DNA from: Sedimenticola sp.
GTDB lineage: Bacteria; Pseudomonadota; Gammaproteobacteria; Chromatiales; Chromatiaceae
Length of the DNA stretch: 9,205 nucleotides
Assembly: GCA_026197195.1 (NCBI GenBank)
Contig: JAPHUG010000138.1
Location: 1-9,205, forward strand
Reading direction: 5' to 3'
The notes under the pieces were generated by a model. The model saw nothing but the letters and a program-made list of their open reading frames with translations, was not told the origin of the DNA and did no database searches. The translations under genes were made by a program, and so were the position numbers. Shown piece by piece: positions 1 to 6,667 of the stretch. Positions within the stretch are counted from its first letter, which is position 1. The number at the start of each line of letters is the position of its first letter.

Positions 1-1428
1 CTGATGCCGATGGGCTTCTGTGCCATTCTTGGCGGCACGGTAACCATGGTCGGTTCTTCGCCACTGATCTTGCTGAATGATCTGATCCACACCTCCAACA
101 GCGCCCTACCTGAAGAGATGAAGATGGATGCCTGGAGCCTGTTTTCAGTAACACCCATCGGCCTGATGCTGGTCGCCACCGGTGTTATCTACTTCGTACT
201 GGCCGGGCGCTTTGTGCTGCCCACCACCAAGAGTGAGAGCAGTACCTCTGCTGCGGGCGCTCTGCAATATTTTCGTGATCTCTACGGTGTCAGTTTCAGC
301 CTGTTTGAATTGGTCGTGCCCGATGGCAGTAATCTGGTCGGCAAAGAGCTGGATGATGTGGAGACGGCCTACAAAGTTCGAGTCATTGCCAACAAGCGCG
401 CTGGCGGTGATAGCCAAGTAGGGCCAGGCACACTGGCGCGAAATACGGCTATTGAGAATGGCATGGTGTTAGGTGTCATTGCCGAATCACGGGATATCGA
501 TCATTTTGTTGAAACATACGGTCTTAAAAAGCGTAACGAGTTGCGCTCGTTTACCGAATCTCTTGCAGCCACCAAGGCGGGCATTGCCGAGGTGTTGATT
601 CCGCCAGGCTCCAGCCTGATCGGAAAGAGTGCCCGTGACGTCTGGATGCGTAAAGTCTACGGTATCGCCATGATTGCCCTGCATCGAAATGGCGAGACCC
701 TGCGTGAAGGCGATGATATCCGCAGTATTCCTTTTGTAGCGGGTGACACCCTGGTTGTGCACACCACCTGGGACGCCTTGGCCCGTCTTGAAAAAGATCG
801 TAACTTTGTTGTGATCACAACGGAATACCCACGTGAAGAACTGCGTCCAAATAAAGTGGGTTGGGCTGCCTTCTTCTTTTTTATTGCACTATCGATGGTA
901 TTGTTCACCGATATTCGCTTATCCGTCGCACTCCTTACTGGAGCGATGGGCATGATTCTATCGGGCGTCCTCTCCATTGAAGAGGCCTATGAAGCGGTGA
1001 GCTGGAAGACCGTCTTCCTGTTGGCCTCATTGATTCCATTGGGGTTGGCTGTTGAAAGTACCGGCACAGCGAAATGGATTGCAGAGCAGACCCTCTCGGT
1101 GGTCGGTGAACAACCGATCTGGGTGATTCAAGCTGCGGTAGCCATGCTGGCCACCTTTTTCACCCTGGTTATGTCCAATGTGGGTGCCACCGTACTCTTG
1201 GTGCCACTCGCGGTTAATATCGCTATCGGCGCTGGTGCCGATCCTGCGGTCTTTGCCCTAACCGTGGCCATTGCCACATCCAACTCATTCCTGATTCCCA
1301 CTCATCAGGTCAATGCGTTGATCATGGGGCCTGCGGGCTATCGCGTTCCCGATTTCATCCGGGCAGGTGGCATTATGACCGTGCTGTTCCTGGTGGTCAT
1401 GATGATTGCGATGAATCTGTTCCTCTAA
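1..1428 (+). CDS. SLC13/DASS-family permease with two TrkA-C domains (5' partial)
   Basis: Inner-membrane secondary transporter of the divalent anion:Na+ symporter (SLC13/ArsB-like) type; the substrate cannot be told from sequence. The frame is open to the window edge (codon CTG at 1), so the Met at 4 is not the true start; relatives are about 600 aa, and roughly 120-140 residues should be missing. Residues below are counted from the Met at 4. A membrane hairpin with GSSPLILLND (17-26) and a TM near 48-68 end the first half. Two cytosolic RCK_C/TrkA-C modules follow, about 95-172 and 185-268, each with the usual pattern (VVPDGSNLVGKEL; LIPPGSSLIGKSA). TM segments resume at 285, and the second-half signature SNVGATVLLVPLA (391-403) precedes SNSFLIPTHQVNALIMGPAGY (426-446). 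The permease is flanked downstream by a hairpin and then an unrelated promoter, so it is a separate transcription unit. Family call firm, substrate unknown. Confidence 0.9.
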   Translation: MMPMGFCAILGGTVTMVGSSPLILLNDLIHTSNSALPEEMKMDAWSLFSVTPIGLMLVATGVIYFVLAGRFVLPTTKSESSTSAAGALQYFRDLYGVSFSLFELVVPDGSNLVGKELDDVETAYKVRVIANKRAGGDSQVGPGTLARNTAIENGMVLGVIAESRDIDHFVETYGLKKRNELRSFTESLAATKAGIAEVLIPPGSSLIGKSARDVWMRKVYGIAMIALHRNGETLREGDDIRSIPFVAGDTLVVHTTWDALARLEKDRNFVVITTEYPREELRPNKVGWAAFFFFIALSMVLFTDIRLSVALLTGAMGMILSGVLSIEEAYEAVSWKTVFLLASLIPLGLAVESTGTAKWIAEQTLSVVGEQPIWVIQAAVAMLATFFTLVMSNVGATVLLVPLAVNIAIGAGADPAVFALTVAIATSNSFLIPTHQVNALIMGPAGYRVPDFIRAGGIMTVLFLVVMMIAMNLFL

Positions 1429-1460
1429 TCAGAATCCCTGCCTAGTCATATTGCGATACA

Positions 1461-1484
1461 GACGCCTGGCTATTGTCAGGCGTC
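1461..1484 (+). terminator. Hairpin after the SLC13 gene, possible terminator
   Basis: A perfect 8-bp inverted repeat GACGCCTG (1461-1468) / CAGGCGTC (1477-1484) with an 8-nt loop lies 32 nt after the stop codon. No T-run follows on the + strand (ATCCTCGC), so it is not a textbook intrinsic terminator. It could work with Rho or simply stabilise the mRNA 3' end. Confidence 0.4.
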
Positions 1485-1547
1485 ATCCTCGCTCAATAGA
1501 ACCGTTTCAGCCGACTAAACGACACTTGCTCACAATGCGGCAAGCCA

Positions 1548-1570
1548 ATAACCCTGTAATTTAGGGGTAT
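1548..1570. repeat. Imperfect inverted repeat abutting the -35 box (possible operator)
   Basis: ATAACCCT (1548-1555) and AGGGGTAT (1563-1570) match in 7 of 8 paired positions across a 7-nt AT-rich centre. The right arm ends one base before the putative -35 hexamer, a position where a regulator could bind. It is short and could occur by chance; no regulator can be named. Confidence 0.25.
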
Positions 1571-1600
1571 TTGTAAAAGCAAGGATTTATCTTCTATACT
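1571..1600 (+). promoter_or_regulatory. Putative sigma-70 promoter of the signalling operon
   Basis: TTGTAA (1571-1576) and TATACT (1595-1600) are separated by 18 bp and lie in an AT-rich stretch. Initiation would fall near 1607, about 16 nt before the GTG at 1623. An imperfect inverted repeat ends directly next to the -35 box (1548-1570). No other good promoter was seen in 1429-1622. Confidence 0.5.
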
Positions 1601-1622
1601 CACTCCATTACTAAAAGAATAA

Positions 1623-4274
1623 GTGCAGTATGAAATCGATCTCATGGGGATAACCGACAACCGAAACAGTCGCTCTGTCGCACTGGGTGTACTCTTTGTT
1701 TTACTGTTAAGTATTACGGTCCTGTTTGGCTGGCATTTTCAAGCCATCCCTCTAATCCAGCTCCATCCTGACTTTAGCCCCATGCCGTACAATACGGCGC
1801 TCTGCTTTCTACTTTCCGCCTCTGGTCTTTTGTTGCTTCTGTTGGATAAAGGAAAATCCGCATTCATCATCGGTATGGTGACGCTTCTTTTAGCTTCGGC
1901 GACTTTGACCGAACATATCTTTTCAATTGACCTGGCTATAGATCAGTTACTGATAAATGAATGGCCTTCTACCCTCACTAGCCAACCCAACCGCATGGCA
2001 GTTAATACAGCATCCGGCTTCATGCTCTATGGTTTGGCATTAATTGTCAGCAGCTTACGCCAGGTTGCGTCCAACCGTTGGTGCAGCCTGCTTATCAGTA
2101 TCCTGACACCGGCAGTGCTGGGCCTGGGCCTGGTTGCACTTTTTACATATGCATCGATGCAACAGGGTTTATCCCTGGCTCATATGACACCACCTACGGC
2201 CATCGGCTTTATCCTGTTAGGTGCAGCACACTTCACCTTGAGCAGGACAAGCGCTGCCATACAAGAGCATGCTATAGACACCCGCTATAACCTACCGATT
2301 GTTGTTGTTTTGCTTATTCTGGTGATCTCGATTTGGGATATGTTGGTTGCCTATGAAACCAACCAGGCTCAGCATGAGATGGAGATCAATCTACGCCTCA
2401 GCAGGGAGACCACTGAAGCGTTGTTCAGCACGGAAAGTGAAGCGCTGCAAAGAATGGCAATGCGCTGGGAGATACGAAATGGCACCCCACTCAATGAGTG
2501 GCAGGCCGATGCTGCAGAGTATGTTAAGAATGTTGCCGGCCTCAATGCCATTGGATGGGTAGATAACAAAGGTATTCTGCAACGACTATCGCCCCTGTCC
2601 ACTCAGCAAGCACTGCTTGGGCATAACTTCTCACAAAACGAAACAGCCGCAAGTAGTATGCGACTGGCCAGGCAGGCCGATCAGCCATATGTAACAGACC
2701 CTGTTCCGCTGTTTAATCAGGGGTCCCACATCTTGGTATTCATCCCGTTAGTCATTTCCACCGGTGATGATGGCTTTATTGTCGGTATCTTTGAAATACG
2801 CAGCCTGCTGTCCCCTCTTTACAACACGGCAAAAGCAACGGGCTACCACTTGCAAGTCAAGGATCAAAGCCAGATCCTCATGGAAACGGATGAAACATAC
2901 CTGAAAGGTGATATCCAATGGCGTCAAAGCAGTGAGCTGAATTTGGGTAATCTTAAGTGGACAGTGCACACTGTTCCACTGCCAAAATTGTTTAGTAGTA
3001 CCCATACAGCGCTTCCCTCCATCATCCTCTTTGGAGGAGTGATGATGGTCTTCCTATTGGCCGTCGCTCTGCACTTTGTTCAGCTGACCAGACAAAAACA
3101 GGAAACCCTTTCCAGGGAAGTGGAAGAAAGAAAACGAAATCAGTCTGCCCTGGCCGCTGCGCGAGAACAGTTACAGTTGATACTCGATTCAGCCCAGGAA
3201 GGCATCTACGGTGTGGATCTGAATGGTTTGACGACCTTTGCCAACCCCGCAGCCTGCAAAATGACCGGACTGACCTTTGCTGAGATGCAAGGTCAGAACC
3301 AGCATGAACTCATCCACCATACTCGTAGCGATGGATCGCCTTACCCGAGGTCTGACTGTTTTATCTATGATGCCCTGACATCGGGAAAGACGCATCACAT
3401 AGAGGACGAGCTGTTCTGGCGCAAAAATGGCAGCAGTTTTCCGGTCAGCTACACCAGCACACCGATTCGTGATGCCAAAGATCAGATCAAGGGGGCCGTT
3501 GTCACCTTCCAGGATATAACCGAAAGAAAAGCGGCGGAAAATGAGATACGCCGCTATACCCGGGATCTGGAGCAGAGCAACCAGGAGCTGGATAAATTTG
3601 CCTATATTGCTTCACACGATTTGAAATCACCCTTGCGGGGTATCGATCAACTGGCCAGTTGGATCACTGAAGACCTTGGCGAACAGCTCAATGATGAAAC
3701 GGCTGAACACTTGCGGCTGATGCGTAGCCGCCTCAACCGAATGGAACGCCTGTTGGATGACCTGCTGACCTATTCAAGGATCGGCCGGAAGGCCTTTGTA
3801 ATAAAACCTGTAGATGTCAGGGAAATGATCGAAGGGCTCTGGTCACTGCACTCCGTTCCAGAGCACTTCGAACTCAAACTAACGGGAGAATACCCCCTAT
3901 TCAATACCCTCGAGACACCACTCGAGCAAGTGTTCCGTAATCTTATTAGTAATTCGATCAAACACTTTACCGGGGTCAAGGGCATCATTGAAATAACCGC
4001 CAGCGCACAGCCCAGCGGCTATACTTTTAGTATCAGGGATAACGGCCCCGGTATCGAGCCCAAGCATCAGGAGCGTGTATTTGGCATGTTCCAGACACTT
4101 CGCTCCAGAGATGATGTGGAAGGGAGTGGTATGGGCCTGGCGATCGTGAAGAAGATTGTGGAGAACTACGGTGGCACTATCAGACTCGAATCTGATGGGA
4201 AGCATGGCACCTGTTTTATCTTTACCTGGCCCGATGAATCAACCCTGAGGAGGTTGCTGGATGATCACCAATGA
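1623..4274 (+). CDS. Membrane hybrid-sensor histidine kinase: 7TM, CHASE-like, PAS, HisKA, HATPase_c
   Basis: Sensor kinase of 883 aa with no receiver domain of its own. Hydrophobic segments lie near residues 19-37, 57-74, 79-96, 127-144, 155-176, 189-205 and 224-243. A periplasmic CHASE-like region follows (about 245-460; note the stretch GLNAIGWVDNKGIL at 306-319), then a last TM (464-486), a short coiled segment, a PAS domain (about 511-635, ending DITERK) and the kinase core. The H-box is FAYIASHDLKSPLRGI with His665 as phosphoacceptor. ATP-binding boxes are intact: N-box FRNLISNSIKH (771-781), G1 DNGPG (806-810), F-box VFGMF (819-823), G2 GSGMGLAIVKKI (834-845). The start is uncertain: GTG at 1623 has a weak upstream AAAGA, and ATG at 1644 is an alternative that loses seven residues; neither has a good SD. 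The signal sensed is unknown. The gene overlaps the next by 14 nt, so kinase and regulator are very likely a pair. Confidence 0.92.
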   Translation: MQYEIDLMGITDNRNSRSVALGVLFVLLLSITVLFGWHFQAIPLIQLHPDFSPMPYNTALCFLLSASGLLLLLLDKGKSAFIIGMVTLLLASATLTEHIFSIDLAIDQLLINEWPSTLTSQPNRMAVNTASGFMLYGLALIVSSLRQVASNRWCSLLISILTPAVLGLGLVALFTYASMQQGLSLAHMTPPTAIGFILLGAAHFTLSRTSAAIQEHAIDTRYNLPIVVVLLILVISIWDMLVAYETNQAQHEMEINLRLSRETTEALFSTESEALQRMAMRWEIRNGTPLNEWQADAAEYVKNVAGLNAIGWVDNKGILQRLSPLSTQQALLGHNFSQNETAASSMRLARQADQPYVTDPVPLFNQGSHILVFIPLVISTGDDGFIVGIFEIRSLLSPLYNTAKATGYHLQVKDQSQILMETDETYLKGDIQWRQSSELNLGNLKWTVHTVPLPKLFSSTHTALPSIILFGGVMMVFLLAVALHFVQLTRQKQETLSREVEERKRNQSALAAAREQLQLILDSAQEGIYGVDLNGLTTFANPAACKMTGLTFAEMQGQNQHELIHHTRSDGSPYPRSDCFIYDALTSGKTHHIEDELFWRKNGSSFPVSYTSTPIRDAKDQIKGAVVTFQDITERKAAENEIRRYTRDLEQSNQELDKFAYIASHDLKSPLRGIDQLASWITEDLGEQLNDETAEHLRLMRSRLNRMERLLDDLLTYSRIGRKAFVIKPVDVREMIEGLWSLHSVPEHFELKLTGEYPLFNTLETPLEQVFRNLISNSIKHFTGVKGIIEITASAQPSGYTFSIRDNGPGIEPKHQERVFGMFQTLRSRDDVEGSGMGLAIVKKIVENYGGTIRLESDGKHGTCFIFTWPDESTLRRLLDDHQ
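4247..4253 (+). promoter_or_regulatory. Strong ribosome binding site of the response regulator, inside the kinase gene
   Basis: GAGGAGG sits inside the kinase coding sequence, 7 nt before the ATG at 4261. It fixes that start and, with the 14-nt gene overlap, suggests translational coupling and a high regulator-to-kinase ratio. Confidence 0.7.
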
Positions 4275-4695
4275 GATACAGACCAAACCCGTATCCATTC
4301 TTCTGATAGAAGATGATGAAGTGGATGCCATGGGGGTGGAGCGAGCACTGCGCAAAAACAAGATTCTTAACAAGCTCTATCGCGCCCGTGATGGCATTGA
4401 GGCGTTGGAACTCTTGCGTACACCTGGCGGTGTCGATCATCCCTATATCATCCTGCTTGATTTGAACATGCCACGAATGAATGGGTTGGAACTGTTGGAA
4501 GAACTGAGGCGAGACCCCAAACTAACGGAGAGCGTTGTCTTTGTATTAACCACATCTAAAGATGATGAGGACCGTACGGCTGCCTATAAAAATCACGTGG
4601 CAGGTTACATCCTGAAAAAGAATGTAGGTGATGGTTTCATGGAGTTGATTGACATGCTTGATCGCTACTGGCGATTGGTTGAATTACCTCAATAA
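4261..4695 (+). CDS. Rcp1-like single-domain response regulator (CheY-like receiver)
   Basis: Stand-alone receiver of 144 aa with no output domain. The acidic pocket is E17-D18-D19 (LLIEDDEVDA), the phosphoacceptor is Asp67 in IILLDLNMPRMNGLELLEEL, the switch Thr is in VLTTS (T97/T98), and the conserved Lys is K119 in GYILKK. The extended loop RTPGGVDHPYIILLD and the family phrase LNMPRMNG-LELL resemble Rcp1, the partner of phytochrome-type kinases, whose HisKA core looks like that of the gene just upstream. The Lys is followed by Lys where most receivers have Pro. It starts inside the kinase gene behind a strong SD, and the diguanylate cyclase/phosphodiesterase gene follows after 25 nt. Likely roles are phosphate relay, phosphate sink, or protein-protein signalling; which one cannot be read from sequence. 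Confidence 0.93.
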   Translation: MITNEIQTKPVSILLIEDDEVDAMGVERALRKNKILNKLYRARDGIEALELLRTPGGVDHPYIILLDLNMPRMNGLELLEELRRDPKLTESVVFVLTTSKDDEDRTAAYKNHVAGYILKKNVGDGFMELIDMLDRYWRLVELPQ

Positions 4696-4720
4696 GCGGG
4701 CCAGACGAGGATACCGTAGG

Positions 4721-6472
4721 GTGCGCTTATTAATAATAGATGATGATGAACTCGACCGGATGGCCATTCGTCGTGCCCTGAGAGGTGAATCCTCGCTGGA
4801 GGAAATCATTGAAGCAGAGAACGCCGCACAAGCCATCGAACTGCTTTCACGGCAGGCTTACGATATTGTCCTTTTGGATAACAGCCTGCCCGACATAACC
4901 GGCTTTGACCTGTTATCACAACTTCCGGAACATATCTTCCATGATACCAGCATCATCATGGTCAGCGGCGATGAGGACATCAATCTGGCGACCCAATGCC
5001 TGGAAGCGGGTGCAGAGGATTTTCTGTTAAAGAGCGAGGTCACCAATCGACGCCTGATGTTAGCCATCACCCTGGCCTGTCAACGCCACGCCATGAAAGA
5101 GGAGATCCGACTTACCCACGAACAACTACGCAAACTGGCTGAACAGGACAGTCTCACCGGGGTTTCCAATCGCTATTTTTTTGACGAAAACCTACGCCTA
5201 TCCATTGCACGAGCCAAACGTAACAACACTAACATGGCTGTTCTGCTGCTCGATCTGGATAATTTCAAGAACATCAATGATACCCTGGGACATGATGTCG
5301 GTGACAGACTACTCCGTGCCGTTTCGAAACGACTGGAAGCCACACTCCGAACCGGGGATCTGCTTGCCAGACTGGGAGGAGATGAGTTTGCGGTACTCAG
5401 TACCAATATCAATAAACCCGGCCAGTCCCATCTGATTGCTGAACGACTCCTCAAGTCACTCGATGAACCTATTATCATTGATGGCAAACAACTGCCGGTT
5501 ACCACCAGTATTGGCGTGGCCATCTACCCCGATTGTGCCGAAAACTCTGAGGGGTTGTTGCGCTGTGCCGATATCGCCATGTATCGAGCCAAGAAAGAGG
5601 GGCGCAACCGCTACTTCTTCCATTCAGAAGACCTGCAATCCGAGATCATGTATCGCACACAAATCGAGTGGGATCTGGCACAAGCGATTAAGAACAAAGA
5701 ACTCGAGCTTTTCTATCAACCGCAGTATTGTGCCGATGATCACCATATAGTGGGCGTTGAGGCATTACTTCGTTGGAATCACCCAAAATTCGGACTACTC
5801 TCACCGGACCGATTCCTGGATATCGCAGAAGAGACCGGTGCCATTATTCCCATTGGCCAATGGGTTTTTATGACTGCCTGCAACCAACTAAAAGCCTGGC
5901 AGACCCAGTTCTCCCTCGCAGATCAGCCACTTCGAATAGCCGTCAATGTATCGGACACCCAACTCTGTGATAGCCATATCATGGAAATCGTCAAACAGGC
6001 ACTACAGGAGAGTGGCATCTCACCCCATCAATTGGAGATTGAGTTAACAGAAGCTGCCATGATACAAAATCCCGACACCACCGCCAGTACCCTGCTGCAG
6101 TTCCATGATCTCGGCATCAACCTCTCACTGGATGATTTTGGCACCGGCTTCTCCTCTTTTGTTCACCTGCTCCAGTTTCCAATCGACAGTCTCAAGATCG
6201 ATAAAGGCTGCATGCTGGATATAAAAACAGATACAAAGAAGGCCCGCTTCGTCCGATCACTCATAAAGATGGGTAAGGAGATGGAGATGTCAGTCGTCGT
6301 AGAGGGTACTGAAACTGAAGAGCAGACCAATTACTGCCGGGACTGGCGTGCCGATATTTTACAAGGCTACTACTTTTCGCGGCCCGTTTCGGCCAGTGAC
6401 TTTGAATCCCTTTTACGCAAACAACTGCAGAAAGAGAACGAGACACCCTCACCAAAGAAACGTGATGATTAA
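4721..6472 (+). CDS. REC-GGDEF-EAL response regulator, bifunctional cyclic-di-GMP enzyme
   Basis: Cytosolic response regulator that should make and degrade cyclic-di-GMP. From a GTG at 4721 it is 583 aa. The receiver (1-120) has D7-D8-D9, phospho-Asp53 (IVLLDNSLPD), Ser82 and Lys104. A short helical linker leads into the GGDEF domain (about 140-300): substrate-binding DLDNFKNINDTLGHD (178-192), intact active site RLGGDEF with GGDEF at 219-223, and an RxxD inhibitory site (R210-D213) exactly five residues before it. The EAL domain (about 312-570) keeps VEALLRWNHP (E347), NVSDTQL, ELTEA, LDDFGTGFSS, LKIDK and VEGTETEEQ, so metal and catalytic residues look complete. The frame is open back to a TTG at 4649, but that would overlap the previous gene; the receiver fold begins at MRLLIIDDDE and GAGG lies 10 nt before the GTG. 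It is the third gene of the operon; phosphorylation probably shifts the cyclase/phosphodiesterase balance. Confidence 0.93.
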   Translation: MRLLIIDDDELDRMAIRRALRGESSLEEIIEAENAAQAIELLSRQAYDIVLLDNSLPDITGFDLLSQLPEHIFHDTSIIMVSGDEDINLATQCLEAGAEDFLLKSEVTNRRLMLAITLACQRHAMKEEIRLTHEQLRKLAEQDSLTGVSNRYFFDENLRLSIARAKRNNTNMAVLLLDLDNFKNINDTLGHDVGDRLLRAVSKRLEATLRTGDLLARLGGDEFAVLSTNINKPGQSHLIAERLLKSLDEPIIIDGKQLPVTTSIGVAIYPDCAENSEGLLRCADIAMYRAKKEGRNRYFFHSEDLQSEIMYRTQIEWDLAQAIKNKELELFYQPQYCADDHHIVGVEALLRWNHPKFGLLSPDRFLDIAEETGAIIPIGQWVFMTACNQLKAWQTQFSLADQPLRIAVNVSDTQLCDSHIMEIVKQALQESGISPHQLEIELTEAAMIQNPDTTASTLLQFHDLGINLSLDDFGTGFSSFVHLLQFPIDSLKIDKGCMLDIKTDTKKARFVRSLIKMGKEMEMSVVVEGTETEEQTNYCRDWRADILQGYYFSRPVSASDFESLLRKQLQKENETPSPKKRDD

Positions 6473-6573
6473 CGGCGCTTAACACCCTCCATACCAAGAC
6501 GAGAGAGCCGTTTATACAGATTGGCGCGTGATATCCCTAGCCGCTTTGCCGCATCAACCTTTCGACCCTTTTC
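6469..6573 (-). pseudogene. Remnant C-terminal Fis-type HTH of a deleted regulator (sigma-54-activator type)
   Basis: Read on the minus strand, 34 codons followed by TAA encode a Fis/HTH_8 helix-turn-helix: the core AAKRLGISRANLYKRL is typical of the last residues of NtrC-class sigma-54 activators, and the normal tail LGMEGVKRR then stop is present. Upstream in frame a TGA occurs at once (plus 6574-6576), there is no start codon in the piece, and neither other minus-strand frame continues the family sequence, so the AAA+ and sensor parts are gone. Its stop (6469-6471) shares a TTAA with the stop of the EAL gene (6470-6472), so the two genes once converged tail-to-tail. The loss point must lie between 6574 and the antiporter promoter at about 6609. 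HTH family is clear from sequence; that the parent was a sigma-54 activator is inference. Confidence 0.75.
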
Positions 6574-6608
6574 TCAAATATTTAGACGCACCAGAAAAAT
6601 AAATACCT

Positions 6609-6636
6609 TCTACACTGTGACTCAGACCGGTATTAT
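6609..6636 (+). promoter_or_regulatory. Putative promoter of the KefB-like antiporter gene
   Basis: TCTACA (6609-6614, 4/6 to the -35 consensus) and TATTAT (6631-6636, 5/6 to the -10) are 16 bp apart. Initiation near 6643 would give a 25-nt leader ending at the GTG at 6668. This position lies downstream of the upstream in-frame TTG at 6521 and so argues against that earlier start. Confidence 0.4.
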
Positions 6637-6657
6637 CAGTTACTGGAATCGCAAGCT

Positions 6658-6662
6658 GGAAG
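6658..6662 (+). promoter_or_regulatory. Ribosome binding site that sets the antiporter start
   Basis: GGAAG lies 5 nt before the GTG at 6668, directly ahead of the first hydrophobic segment. No comparable site precedes the TTG at 6521. Confidence 0.55.
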
Positions 6663-6667
6663 AACCT

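Noticed and set aside
1630..1653. Seven-codon ATG frame overlapping the kinase start, as a leader peptide
   Set aside because: It has no SD, no repeated codons and no attenuator-like structure; a short chance frame.
4649..4720. Upstream TTG start for the REC-GGDEF-EAL gene
   Set aside because: It would overlap the preceding gene by 47 nt and add 24 residues that do not belong to a receiver fold; GTG 4721 begins directly at the first beta strand.
5436..5750. Open frames of 70-116 codons inside the GGDEF-EAL gene on both strands
   Set aside because: They lie wholly within a well-supported coding region, show no domain, and follow the codon pattern of the main frame.
6471..6512. Inverted repeat AACGGC/GCCGTT after the EAL gene as a terminator
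   Set aside because: Six base pairs around a 30-nt loop with no T-run; the bases are also explained as coding sequence of the HTH remnant.
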